A stretch of DNA of 64,000 nt from Malus domestica (taxonomy: Eukaryota > Streptophyta > Magnoliopsida > Rosales > Rosaceae), in contig NC_091677.1 in the NCBI RefSeq assembly GCF_042453785.1, forward strand, positions 25,607,501 through 25,671,500, given 5' to 3'. The translations under genes and the position numbers were made by a program. Shown here in pieces: positions 24,030 to 42,200 of the stretch; within the stretch, counting starts at the first letter, position 1, and the number at the start of each line of letters is the position of its first letter. The notes below the pieces were generated by a model. The model did no database searches. It saw only the letters and a program-made list of their open reading frames with translations, and was not told the origin of the DNA.

Positions 24030-24905
24030 GAAATGGAATTGGATTGTTAAACTAGGGTATTATCCATAGCCCTTTCATATTTTATAATTAAAACATCCAA
24101 CTCAAAGAAATATACATACTTAAAGCCGAATACAATATATTTGATCGAAGTAATGATGTAGGACAGAAATCCGATTATTTCACGTGCAATAAAACTAAAA
24201 GAAAGAAGCGGCGAGCAATAAAGAAAAGTGATTGGAGAATTGGTAATTCACGTGTTAATAGATTATTTGCTACGGTCATATCTCGAAAGTTGATGTTTTG
24301 AACTTTTTTTGTTGAATGAACGCTACTTTCATTTCTGGTGCGGTCGTAGAAGAGGTGTTCAATTCTCCCACAAAAGTGGCTCGAGCCATCTTTTGCAGAA
24401 AGTCATCAAAACAGCAGCCTACTAATAAATTGAGTCTTTTGGGGTTTCAAGGGTTTTATTATATGTCAGTTATTTTCATTTTAATTCCCTAAGTCTTTTG
24501 AGTTTCCCAAAAGGTTGTAAAAGGCTTATTTAAGCCATGGCTTTGTAATCATTTAGACATCTTTCAATCAATTAATCAAATTATCCTTTGGGATTTCTAT
24601 CAACTGGTGGACTCCAGTAACTTTGTTCTACAAGGGATTACGCTGGTAACCCTTTCATTGCTTCATGCTGCATCAAGTAAGCATATGCATAAACTAGCTT
24701 TGAATAACCACTCCATGGCAGATACAAAGAAGGTATAAAACTGCAATGAAAAAGGATAAACAGAGTATGGAAATTGTTACCCATAAATAGCGAGATACAG
24801 GTTGAGTAGGTTGGAGGACTAGTTTCTAGTTTCTGTTTTACCCTCTACAATATATCTTATCAACCACACATTTTAATACAAATAATTAGTGTCATAATCG
24901 ATTAC
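24030..24905. other. Rest of polygalacturonase intron 4
   Basis: Intron DNA after the LINE. The part at 24330-24700 has a TATTTAAG box, then TTGTAATCATTTAGA and a CAATC-rich stretch, which looks like an old LTR piece, but no ends or duplication were found. Confidence 0.35.
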
Positions 24906-26033
24906 CTTAAATTCTGGATGATGTCTGCATGAGACATCCCACCAGCTTTTACCACGTCCATCAATGAGTCCCGAGCCATTCAAAGTAAGGCCATTTACAC
25001 CCCTAAACGCCAGCAGGTCAGCTCCTTTCCATCCATCGGGAGTATTTGGTGCTACAATCACCACAGATAGCTATATATATGGAAAGAAAGTGGAACAACA
25101 AAGTCATTTATTAAAAACAAAAGACATATTACAATAGTAGAACAATATACACTAAAAAATAGTAGTAGCCATTTTCCACTCTCTCCGTTCAGATAGTTTA
25201 GAATAAAAAAGGGTCCTTTATTGTTGTGTTAATGTATGTATTATTGAAAACACAATACTGAAAGTTTGAGGAGGTCCTGAATTCAAATTTTATAGACAAC
25301 CGTTGTTAATAAAAATAAACCGATTGGGTACTTTTAGACATAAGAATCATTTCAACAAGTAAGCCAGCTTGAACTTCGGACCTGGATACAGGCCATCGTC
25401 TTAATACTGTTCATATTTGGACCAAAAAGCTTTTCTTAATTTGTGTCTTCTTAGTTCTTACCGTGGCATAGGTGGCAATAGACCTGCAAGGGCCTGTAAA
25501 GTTCATGGGATAAACGAAATATATCTTTCCCGCTGGAATCAACATTGTAGGAACGGTTGCGGTTGAGTTGCATGTGTCAATCCATGCCTTGATAAACGCC
25601 TGCGCTATGTTTGAGAGAGAGAATTAAATCAAATTTCAAGAGATTTGAAGAACCAAATATAGAAAACATAAAAAAACAATATAAATAAAAACATCACCAG
25701 TGTATCGTCTGTAGTCCCATCTCCCATAGCCCCATAATTTAGAACGTCATATACGCCAGGAATCACATCAGCACCGATGCAATTGATAGTTATCGAAACA
25801 ACGGTAGTGATAATACAAAAAGCAGCTGCATAATTATCCTGCATGCAGGGTTGGTTACATATCACAGAATACGTTAAGTTATTTTCCAGTTGTTCCACGA
25901 AGAAATTAAAGTAAGTGTAAAATTTATCACGAAGCATTGAAACTTCTTACCATTGTATGCTGGAAAATGCAAAAGAAGCAACTAATGAAAGGAATGGAAT
26001 GGGACCTTGTAATGTGAAACACAAATTTGAGCA

Positions 26034-26041
26034 ATATATAG
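26034..26041 (-). promoter_or_regulatory. Possible TATA box of the polygalacturonase gene
   Basis: CTATATATTG on the minus strand, about 85 bp upstream of the ATG at 25953. Spacing fits a plant TATA box. No other promoter element was assigned. Confidence 0.4.
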
Positions 26042-26590
26042 TGCAAGAACACGGCTTATATTGAACATGATATTTCGTAGGTTTCATATGGAAATTAAAC
26101 GACATATAATTATCTTCTATATGTCTTAGGTTACCAGATTTATATATATGATACCAATGATTGGATAATTATCATCACTTTGTGATAAATTATCGACTAG
26201 AGACAAAAATGAGGCCCATGATTGCACTATTTAAAAGAAAGAATTTAGATTTGGCACTAAATTTGAAATGAATTGGAAATTGTTAAGTATATACGATTTC
26301 TTTGCAAACAGACAGAAGCCCCCGAGTGAAACTGTTAGCAAAAAAATGGATGGCAATAGTTCTCCAGTGAGTTTATTATATCCTTGTTTTCTTCTTAAAT
26401 TATATATGTCAACGGCACCCCTTTTCTGTGAAATTATGTCCGTGTGCATGAGTTCATCAAAATATTTTGAAATTTTCTGACCTATTATTCTTCTCCAACA
26501 CGGATAATTATATTGGTGACTGGACAAGTGTGCTATACTTGTAAACGAAGATACAAGAGGAAATCTAATGATATTTTCCTAAAATACCAA
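26042..26590. other. Region upstream of the polygalacturonase gene
   Basis: AT-rich, with no gene or element recognised beyond the TATA box listed separately. Confidence 0.5.
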
Positions 26591-26830
26591 GTTGTCTTAT
26601 AACACTCTCTCTCATGTTGGTGTACAGAGGTCTCGCATATTCAACTTGTCAAACAAGTTTGAACACACTACTCTAGAGTAAAAAAATGAACTAACAGATC
26701 TTCACTCCGTTATCTAACTTCTCTTTAATAAAGAGCCGATCAATCTCAACATATTTTGTATCAAATTTTGAGCGATCTCAGTTCTTGCATTAATTTTTGT
26801 CACAATGCAAACTGATAGCTTTCTTGGGTC
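26590..26830 (-). pseudogene. Degraded Copia RNase H tail
   Basis: On the minus strand, fragments such as KYVEIDRLFIKEKLD-like and CSNLFDKLNMRDLCTPT resemble the end of Copia polyproteins (KHIEIDRHFIREKL ... LGMRDIYAP). They are broken by stops and shifts. Only the C-terminal part is visible. Confidence 0.4.
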
Positions 26831-27357
26831 TGAACCCAAGATTTCTCAAGTTCTTCAACTAAAGCAATTCACAAACAATATGTGATACAATACGAGGTTT
26901 GGTATCCACACTCGATCTAGCTACCACTTTTTATTTCTTACTTCTCCAAGTGACAAGGTTAACTCTAACAAGTACACGATGAACGCATATGAGCATACAC
27001 TACACCACAAACCACTTTCTGTAGCAAACCAAAAATGCTATAGTAAGTGTTCTATAGCATATCCAATGCTATGTTAGGTCATGCTACAATTCTATAGAAT
27101 TTTTCAATTGCTATGAAATGTTTTTTATAGCATTTATTCAATGCTATAAAATATCATCTATAACATTTTACAAATGCTATAACCACCCTTGATAGCATTT
27201 CAAAAATGCTATGAAAATTACTATAGTAATTTTAAAATGCTATAATAAACTTTTCATTGTTGCAAGCCTATTTAATTAAAGAATTATATAGAGGGAGAGA
27301 GAGGTGCGGAAGCAAAGAGAGAAGAGAGGAATTGGTAAATTTTGATGTGTGTATTAT

Positions 27358-27711
27358 TGTAACATATCAGAGCCTAACCCTGGCCGTGGTGTGCCGACGA
27401 GGACGTCGGGCCCCTAAAGGAGGTGGATTGTAACATCCCACATCGTCCAGGGAAATGATCCTTAAATGTATATTCTCATCTCTACCTAGCACGAGGTCTT
27501 TTGGGAGCTCACTAGCTTCGGGTTTCGTCGGAACTCCGAAGTTAAGCGAGAAGGTGGCCAGAGCACTCCCAGGATGGGTGACCCACTGGGAAGTTGCTCG
27601 TGAGTTCCCAAAAACAAAACCGTGAGGGAATGGTAAGCCCAAAGCGGACAATATCGTACTACGGTGATGGAACGGGCCCGGAATGCGGTGAACCCGGGCC
27701 GGGATGTGACA
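27358..27711 (+). mobile_element. Cassandra TRIM with 5' LTR almost deleted
   Basis: A complete 3' LTR (27429-27711, TGTAACATCCCACATCG ... GGGATGTGACA) is preceded by a short internal region starting ATCAGAGCC, the distal part of a Met-tRNA primer site, and ending in a purine-rich tract. The target duplication ATTAT is intact (27353-27357 and 27712-27716). Between the left ATTAT and the primer site only about 8 bases of LTR remain. The LTR contains 5S rRNA-derived sequence, the defining Cassandra feature. The element is non-coding and depends on other elements for its enzymes. Confidence 0.88.
27503..27609 (+). other. 5S rRNA-like segment inside the Cassandra LTR
   Basis: It contains GGAACTCCGAAGTTAAGCG and GGATGGGTGACC, the A-box and C-box regions of the 5S internal RNA polymerase III promoter. 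It is bordered by complementary GGGAGCTC and GAGTTCCC. The 5S ends and central region differ from a real gene and it lies within the LTR, so it is not annotated as rRNA. Confidence 0.85.
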
Positions 27712-28377
27712 ATTATTTCACTCTATTGTGTCTTTATTTGTTAAGTGAGAAACCTTACCTTTTAAGTAATACAACTGTTTTAAGTAATACAACTGAAATA
27801 AGACACTGTCTAAAAGAAACTTTAGAATCCCAATAGGATTTACACAATCACACTCCTAACTAAATTAGGACTCCCTGAAGTATGGAAACTTTACTATAGC
27901 AATTCTATAATACTATAATAAACTGTCCGTAGCATTTTTCGAATGCTAGCTTTTCATAGCAGTTTTATTTCGATAGCATCTGGCAGCATATAGTCTATAA
28001 CAGTTTTTGAATCATTACACAATCGCATACTAATGCGGCGACACTAATTCAACCAAGAGCACAAACTTTATTCCATATCACAAATCAATCATTTACGAAG
28101 ATATGATCTCTCCATTTTTTATGCGAAGAAAATTGAAAGAAAATACAACTATATACTCTCTTCTCTGCCCCTTTATACCTGAATCACCGAATGGAATGTG
28201 ATACTTTAAGAGATTCAGTAATGGCTTAAGCTCAAAAGTTGATGTCTAAATCACTGAAAGTAACAACTTGTTAGTAGAAAAGGGAATTGAAATTGGGGGA
28301 GCTGGGGTTACCTGTGTGCTTCGGCAAAAACTTAAGGGCAACCAAGATTTCAAAACTTGCAGAGTTTTTGCTCTCGC

Positions 28378-28730
28378 CTAGATTTGGTTTGAGAGTTGTA
28401 GCTTGCCCCGTGTATTCAACTCCAATTCTACGGCGATAGTTATCTCAAGAACATCCTTATTGATGAATTCTAAACAATCTCTTACGACTTCTTTTTTTGG
28501 AATCATTCTTCTTGCGTTCTTGATAACCCATGACATTGACACTTCCCCACCATCCATTCTCAATTAAGCGAGAATGTTGATTAGTTTGATATCCTTGCAT
28601 AGAGCACACGCCAAATGTAACCACCCTTTGCATCTTTCGCCCTTCAAAAATATGCGACTTAAGAGAAGCCATTTTAGCTTCAAGTTTTGATAGATTGGCA
28701 ACTACAATGTCTTGCTTCTCTAGTACCTGA
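28378..28730 (-). pseudogene. Transposon-like ORF fragment, possibly CACTA
   Basis: Two minus-strand frames together look like one broken coding piece: LSKLEAKMASLKSHIFEGRK, then VSMSWVIKNARRMIPKKEV, VRDCLEFINKDVLEITIAVE and TRGKLQLSNQI. I recall similar text in plant En/Spm-associated proteins, but this is a memory-based call. It lies next to the CACTA-like end. Confidence 0.35.
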
Positions 28731-30250
28731 AATCAAAGAAAGTTAAAACGAAATCAAATATCAAAAGAAAAACAAAAGGAAACACATAGGGATTAGCAAA
28801 TTTACTAATCCGTGGCAATGTCGCCAAAATTTGATGTGGTAGAAACTAACACTCAAATTAATCCCTGCAATTAATGTGATAATAGTAAAAGCAAGCAAGG
28901 ATCATTTTATTCCAGGGAGTGGAAGGGCTGCTAATCAAGACAAACTAAACAAATAATATTAAAAACTAAATTAAACGTGAACATTACTAATTAACTCTCA
29001 GATTTTTCTAAGCTCAAAAAATCGGACAAAGCATCGCACAACTCAAATAGTTCTTCTCAAGTTTTCTAACTATGAACAACATATGGTAATACATATCAAT
29101 GTTCATTAAGATAAGTGTAAGTCATAACTATTGACAAAGCAATTGTAACTATGAAGTCATAACTATTGACAAAGCAATTGTAACTATGAACAACATAATA
29201 CTGATGCCAGGAATATTTACTTAACTCAATTATGAATAGTGAATTTTACTACTTATGAACAAAAGTTCATAAAAATTATGTGACACTCCCATATATTCCT
29301 AGTCTTGAGACTCTTGACTTTGAAGTTGAATGATGCTCTTTCGGCATACAGTTCTACAATGTTCTCTTTTTTGCCAAAACCTGAGGTATCTAACACTCCT
29401 GGCCGTAGTCAAATGGAAAACATCCTCTCAAAGCTTTTAACCGGAGAATGATCCGTATTTTTGTCAACTTCGTGCCTCGAACCCAAAAATAAGAATCAAA
29501 CTTGACTTGAAATTCTACCACATTTTCACTTAAATACTTGCCGTGGTTTATCACAATGTTCTCAATACACCATGAATGGCGCGGAAATTGGAAAGCAATC
29601 GGTTTTCCATTAATCTATTGGTTTATATTATGCTTAAATATGTATTTTTGTTTTAACAATTTTGTCATCTGAGTCCAATTTCCAAAGTATACGAGAATTT
29701 GGCCCGACGGTTCTATTGCGCCTACAACTCGATTGTTAGCCATTCTCCTCCCTCACGGCCTATCTAAAACCCTTTTGGCTTTATGAGTAATTGCCGTCTA
29801 AATTGAGGGTATTATAGTCTATAAGTTTTGGCTTTTTGTCTAAATTAAGGATGAAATTTTGGCCATAAACTATTAAAAACCCGAGAAGATGGGCTATAAA
29901 ACCATGAATGTTTTGATAAATAAGCATTGTTGATGTCAAAAAGATGCGAGGAAAAGATACCAAAATCATTTCATCCATCAAGTAAATAAATACAGGAAAT
30001 TAAATGAGCATAAACTTTAGTGAAAAGAAATCTTAAGTTAAAACTACCATCACATTATCATAAACAATTCAGCTAAATCTCAACCGTACAGATCCTCTGC
30101 TTCCTATAACAAAAGCATCCTAAATCCGCTTCCCTTATAACAAAATAGTCTACATTCAAAACAAATGTGCTACTAACTGAACCGGAACAAGGCAACCAGA
30201 TCCAGAGTCCACCGTCGCCTGAATTTTGCAGGGTTCCCTTCGGAAAATGA
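28731..30250. other. Intergenic, no gene seen
   Basis: AT-rich DNA with a perfect 35-bp tandem duplication at 29120-29189. It includes the 3' flank of the helicase gene. Confidence 0.5.
29120..29189. repeat. Perfect 2 x 35-bp tandem repeat
   Basis: 29120-29154 and 29155-29189 are identical (AGTCATAACTATTGAC...CTATGA), a simple recent duplication. Confidence 0.9.
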
Positions 30251-36163
<5,913 letters not shown>

Positions 36164-36319
36164 TCTATACACCCACCCAAAATTAGACTTTCAGCCAATA
36201 CAATTTCACCAGGAATTGCGAATCAGAAACTTCAAGAACTCATTCAACAGCTCAGATAAGGTTTTCTAAATTGCATACCTTTGAGCTTCCACTGAGCAAG
36301 AGAGAGAGAGATACGGAGT

Positions 36320-38451
36320 GATAATCTGCAGGTGCCGAGACCTCTGTGAAAATTTGAAAAAAAAAAGTACAAAAATTGAAAAAAAGTTTGGGGGAGATGA
36401 ATGGAGGGAAGGGGTACTCTAGATCTAGGGTTTGGGTTCGGAGAGAGGGAAGAGAGGACTTAGGGTTTCGAATGGAGTGCAGAAGATATAGGAGTGTGGG
36501 GGATGGTGAGTGGACGAAATCACCCTCCCGGTTGCGTTGGACTCACCTAGACCTGCAGATTTTTTGAAACTCGTTAATACGATACGAAATAATACAAAAA
36601 ATAATAATTTCCGATTAATGCATTAACTAATCGAGTTATTATCCAATCATAACATAAAAAATAACAATTTCCAATTAATACATTAACTAATTGAGTCATT
36701 ATCAAATCAATAGGTTAATATCGAGTTCTTAACAAATCTACCCACAAGAACCTGTTTCAATTTGTTTTTAAAAAAATGTTAATCTGGTGAGTTTCAACTA
36801 CTAAACAAACCTTACTTAGTCTCACATAAACATTGACAATCGTTATGTAGAAGAGAGTGCTAACATGGGTTATTTGTTTTAACCTGTTAAGTAAAGTTTT
36901 TTGCATTAGTACCCTCTTCCACATAAACTAAGCATTGAAATTACCAACACCATCTAGTCTCATCTCCCTCTTTTACACGTCGTCGTTTATGCGAAGACAT
37001 ATCCATGGAGGCTCATCTCTCCCACGCCCCGACATATACTTATTCGTTAAGGATGCCTCATGATGTAACTCTCATCACACCACTTTTTTCGAAGAATTAC
37101 ATGTAATTTGATTCTACTCTCCAAAGTTACGTAGGCAGTTTAAAACATATTTGCTACCCTCCAATCAACCCCATTCCCCCCATGGTCGGTGCTCATTTGG
37201 TGATTTCAACGAGATATCACATCCGTCTGCTGTTGTGCACAAATTTGATTCCAACTACAAAAATTAGAATGAATCACACGAGCATTATAAAGGGGCATGA
37301 GAGAGATTCTGTAATGTGCATCGCTTAGGTGAGGAAAGGTGTTGCGCTTTATATGTGCACATCCATCTCTCTTAGCAAGACACGTTTTGGGTATGGAAGC
37401 CCAAGAAACAAAACTGGCTAAAGCGGACAATATTTTGATGAGAAGTCAGCTTTGACAATTTGCAAACGACTAGTTAGAATAAATTATTTACAAATCTCTT
37501 TTACATTGGTACATTTATAATGATCTTGTCGTGCATTTCTATTTCTTCCTATGTACTGTTCTTGGATGTTGGATTTGCGAGTACTAAAGCATTTAAAATA
37601 AACTACTTAGAATTGTGCAACAATGATTTCGTGAAGGAGTTTAAAATGACTACTTAAAATGAGTCCATTTTTTATTCTCTTGCCTTGTTGTAATGTATTT
37701 ATTTGGTTTCTAACCAATTTATCCTAATTCTATTGGTGGAAGTTCCTTATCCAAACACAGCCAAAGTTAATTTGTGTTGGTAATTAAAATGAACCAAAGA
37801 AATAGTAAATTCACTTTAATCAAAAGTGTCGACGAGTCCAGCATAGGATTGTAACTTAGCAATGCATTAAAGTAATTAATTGTATAGAGAACTAAGTAGA
37901 GGAGGCAAGAGATTCATCACCATCTCAATGCTGAGGTCACATTAAAGCACACGCCCTGAGCCCTCAGATTAACAAGATACACCCACCTCTAATAAGTGTG
38001 TAGCAAACCACAATTGTTCTGCTCAAATTAAAAACAAAAGTAAAAAGTGGACAAGGATCCTCTTTGTAGAAATCTGCAGAATCAATCAATCATGTCCGTT
38101 CATCGTACATCATGCGGTCAATTTTCATTACAGACTATTTATTTCAATTTTAAAATAATTTATAACCATACGATGTACAATGAATGGACACGATTAATTA
38201 ATCCTCCAGATCCCCCCACAAAGAGGATTCGGAGAGGATCCTATTCCGTAAAAAGTGTCTTTGCTCTACTAAAATCAACTTTTATTTCTAAAATTCCATG
38301 TTCTTCATACCATCAATCAACAACCCTCACCACAACCAAAAAACCAACAAACACATAATGCTAAAGCATCAATACACATTACATAGCAGAGCCCTAAATG
38401 ACCTGAAATTAACCAGGAATCCTGCACTGCTAATCTCCTCTACATTCCCAG
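36320..38451. other. Intergenic, helicase upstream region and a MITE
   Basis: 36300-36560 is the promoter side of the helicase, with GAGA repeats near 36300 in the 5' UTR. Short direct repeats (ATTAATGCATTAACTAATCGAG / ATTAATACATTAACTAATTGAG type) occur at 36613-36700. Apart from the MITE at 38055-38242 nothing else was recognised. Confidence 0.5.
38055..38242. mobile_element. MITE with GGATCCTC ends
   Basis: The left end GGATCCTCTTTGTAGAAATC and the right end (GGATCCTCTCCGAATCC on the complement) begin inverted repeats of roughly 70 bp, which include GTCCGTTCATCGTACATC and GTCCATTCATTGTACATC. Partial relatives lie at 39611-39800 and 45698-45900, so it is a local family. Confidence 0.7.
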
Positions 38452-39219
38452 CTACATGCTCCAAGTGGAGGATGCTGCAGCACCGTTACACTGATTAAAT
38501 CCATACCAAACACCGTTTGGAATAAAAGAGTTGTAGTAAAACGTAACAGCCTTGGTGTAATGGCCATAGATTGTCACTGCCTCTGTTTTCCACCCATCGT
38601 ATCCGCTCCGGTACAGATACACATAACAGATCTGGTATGTACATGGCCCCGAAATCTTAAACGTATCCGTCGAGCAGCTCTCGAATGTCCTCGAATACGG
38701 ATCGTCGATTCTAGGAGCGTACACCTGATCATCCAAGAAACAAAAAATCGAATATAATATTTACTTATTAGTTTTATTAGTTGTAATTGCAGTACTTTTC
38801 TCGTCAAAGTCATCTGTACGTTGTCAGACTGTTAATCCGGACGGTAAATCCAAAAAGTGGTATAGATTAAGACTAGTATTACCTGATTGCCATAAGCATC
38901 ACCAAAGGCAATACTGATCTGATCTCGTGTATAGCGGGGCGAAGAACAGCTGGTCTGTATTGATACAGTGTAAGAACAGCTCCCTGCGTTCTGCAAGAGT
39001 GACATATAAATTAATTTGTAGTTTAAGATTATGAAGTAAATAATATAATCTGTGTATTAATCGAGAAGAATTGATGTTAATTACCTGGGTTTTGTTGATA
39101 TTGAAAGATGTGAGAGGTTGGGGCTGTGGAATGATTGATCTGCTGCTGCCTTGTGCGAAGGTGAAGAGGAAGAGGAAAAGGAAGCCCAAATGAACAAGAA
39201 CACTCACAGCCTTCATCAT
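38452..39219 (-). CDS. ATS3: Embryo-specific ATS3-like protein, PLAT/LH2 domain (copy A)
   Basis: Three exons (39219-39085, 38990-38883, 38724-38452) encode 171 aa. A signal peptide (VLVHLGFLFLFLFTFAQGSS) is followed by the PLAT-like domain: CSYTVSIQTSCSSPRYTRDQ, ISIAFGDAYGNQ, VYAPRIDD, FESCSTDTF, GPCTYQICYVYLYRSGYDGW and a C-terminal FIPNGVWYGFNQCNG. Conserved cysteines suggest a secreted, disulphide-bonded beta-sandwich. Arabidopsis ATS3 is expressed in embryos; its biochemical role is little known. A TATA-like GTATATA lies near 39268-39274. This is the first of three related copies in tandem on the same strand. It is intact. Confidence 0.92.
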
Positions 39220-42200
39220 TCTTGTTTTTACTTTTCAATTCTGTCTGTCTCATCAGGCAATAAGATCTATATACTAGAGTTCCCTCTCTCTTTCACCCTT
39301 GAGCATTAATCTCCTTGTCATGTTGCCAACAAATCATTAGTTGCACTTGCCCTAGATGAAAATCGCAGTAAATTCACCTGGGTGACATGATGATTGGAAC
39401 GAATTTTAGGTTTGTAATTTTCGAACAAATTTTTAGTTTTATTCATAATGTTGATAAATTACACGATGAAGTTAAAATACCAATGTAATTCTTGGTGGCA
39501 TAGAAAAGCTAAAATACCATTGTAATTCTTTTTGACATCCGAAAAAGTGAACTGTTGTAGTAAAACTAATTGTTAATTTTTTTTTTAAATCGAAGTAAAT
39601 TTAGTGGGAAAGAGATCCTCTCCGGATCCTTTCCTCTTAATCCACCAAATCAGGAATTCGTGCGGTTAAAATTTAATTTAACGGCTACAAATATGGACTC
39701 ACTTTAAAAATTATAATAACTTTAACCGTTTGATCAAATTTCAACGACACAGATTCTTTAATTTGATGATTAGAAGGAAGGCCTTCCCCCATCCTCGAAT
39801 TAATGAGTACAGATCCAAAGAAAGAAACGACAATTAATGTCCCCTCTGAATCCCAGGCTACCTGCTACCATGTGTCTATCCGCGCTTCTTGTCCTCCTTT
39901 TGGGTCCTTTCTCCACTTGTATCTCTCTCACAGCCAATATAGCGTGGCATGACCTTAAGCAATAAGCATCGGGCAGGAATATACTTCACAGTACACTGGT
40001 ACAGTTGATTTTTTTCTTTTTTCTTAGCTATCACACCTGTACTATTTAACAAATGCCCTTTTTTTTTTGGGGATTAACAAATTCCATTTTATCTCTATAC
40101 TTAATATTGTTTTACTTTAACATCTACAATCTTTTTTAGTATTCCACCTTATAATATTCCGTCAATTAGTTAAGAAACCGTTAATTGTGTTGATGTGGCA
40201 TGAAAGATTTAGTCTTATCAATTACGTTAGTTGTGTGCATGTGAAATGGCATGTTAGTGGAACTCATGGATAATGTGAGGTAGGTTAAACTTAAATCAAG
40301 GTTTGATTTCTTCATATTAAGGGAAAAATATCAAAAGAAAAGATTGAATTTCAAGATTCGCAAATCAATTTCAATGCATTCGGAAACTTTTTTGCAAAGA
40401 TCTTAGAGTTCTGTCATGAGAATCTCTACCTTTATCGCTCTCCTCTTCTTTATATTTTTTTTTACTCTAGAGAAATCAAACACTGGTTTGAGTTTAGCTA
40501 ACATAATTGAAAAGACTAAATCGATAATGCCACATTAGCAATTAACGACTCTTTTACCTATTTGAAGAATTAAAGTAAAGTGAGACATTGAGGGGGAGTG
40601 CATGTGTAAAAATGAGATAATATAAAGTGTAGAGGAAAAGTAGGACATAGAGAAATAATGCATGTGATAAACTAAGTCAATATAGAATGTAGGACTAAAG
40701 TGAGATTTGGTGAAGAGTACAAGGTCATAGCTAATAGTAAGTTCTTTTTTTTGTCTTTGCAAATCAAGGTGTAATCCAAGTTGATTAGAGTGTGTTTCTT
40801 GTCTAATCCGAAGTTCGAATTCTTCATTCCGTATTCCTTAATGTAGAATATTCTTCGGACCCTTTCTGTATCATTGTTACTTTAACTAAAACATGGGCTA
40901 CCCAAAATAAAAAGAAAAAAAAATACAGAAAATCGGAAAATGATGTAGCACCAATTAAATTTGTGCTTTAATCAAATTGAAATTTGATTAATAATTGTAA
41001 TAAAAATTTGTACAACATAGAATGTGCTATATCATTTGTTGGACAAAGTTGGTGTCTCTAGCATTACTTAAATTGAAATGGTTATCTAGCCAACTTTCAA
41101 ATCTTCCGTACCAAAAATTAGTACCATAAAATTACCCACGTATAAGAATTTGACACATGGCACCTAACAAAAACTCATTTGACTCCAAAGTGTAGAGCTC
41201 CTTTAACAGATAATACTTAGGCACTCACTAGTAAGTATCTTATATGTACCTTATATGCATCTAGTAAGTACCTTAAATGTCAAAATTGTTCCCATGTTAT
41301 ACCTCTTCAGTTGACTTGGTCCATGTATTTTCAATTTAACCGATTTAGTCTTCGTGTTTCACTCACTTATTTAATTTAGTACTTTCCATCTAGTTATTGT
41401 TGAATTTTTTATAAATATGTTTCGGATTGATTAACAAATAAGAATAAAAGATAAGAAAATAAAAAGAATTCAAAAGTAAAAGGAGAATTTGAAACCCCCA
41501 GTACCACCACCGTCGAACACACCCAAGGCAACACCCCAATCACCGTTACTTATCATAGAAACCACCCACACTCCCTCTCGTAGTTCTTCACCCAACAACT
41601 CCCAAGACGATGTCGATCACCCTCCCCCATCCGTGCCATCTTCATAGCATCAATCTGCACCACTTCCCTGATCTCCCTTCCCCCGTACCCTCATGGGTGT
41701 GATGATTTTTGGATTGTTTCATATTTGAACTTTTATTTATTTTTGACAAAAATCTTATTTTTGACGGAATGGATTGCATTGGCTAACGGTGTAAAACACA
41801 AAGGCTAAATCGGCTAAAATCAAAATACAGGGATTAATTGACTAAAAGGTTAAAAGACAAGGACCTTTTTAACATTTAAGCCTTTAAAAAATAATAGACA
41901 TGCTATTTAATTTTTCTTGGACTTTAAAAACAAGTGACACGTGATATCTTTTTATTGAACCTGATAAAAAAATGAGTATATGAGTGAGTAACTAAGTATT
42001 ATCCTTTCTATCCTCTCTATAGATTTTTTTTTCTCAATTTTCTATGTATATCTTCCTTCTCCAAAACCCTCCTTATATAGTGGTTGGGTGGAGAATAAAA
42101 GGACCAATATGTCCGGTGTGGAATTTTATCATAGACTAATCCCAATTCTCATTTCTCACAGATATCTTCGCAGCTCTACTATATATTAAGTGTTTTTGGA

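Larger units (their letters stand above)
12563..25953 (-). pseudogene. Polygalacturonase (GH28), ten exons, exon 8 split by a transposon
   Basis: Minus-strand exons: 25953-25951 (ATG only), 25838-25698, 25599-25462, 25070-24906, 17026-17003, 16875-16668, 16466-16385, exon 8 (15524-15515 plus 13438-13340), 13230-13111 and 12790-12563. Leaving out the inserted element, they sum to 405 codons plus stop, normal for plant GH28 enzymes. These hydrolyse alpha-1,4 bonds of pectic homogalacturonan in the cell wall. A signal peptide (AAAFCIITTVVSITINCIGA) precedes VYDVLNYGAMGDGTTDDT. All four family motifs are seen: SPNTDGIH, SGDDC, CGPGHGI and ARIKTW. The Harbinger element falls between the third and fourth motifs, so this allele should yield a truncated enzyme. 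Every other splice site and frame is intact, so the damage looks recent. Confidence 0.92.
26998..28020. mobile_element. CACTA-like transposon end with dense subterminal repeats
   Basis: Starts CACTACACCACAAACC, the usual CACTA terminus. Then many direct and inverted copies of ATAGCATT / AATGCTAT follow (27040-27250 and again 27890-28000). The block is interrupted by the Cassandra element at 27358-27711. The opposite end was not found, so this is one end or a deletion derivative. Confidence 0.55.

Noticed and set aside
27503..27609. 5S rRNA gene
   Set aside because: Only the internal promoter boxes and part of the body match, and the segment lies inside a Cassandra LTR, whose 5S-like content is a known family trait.
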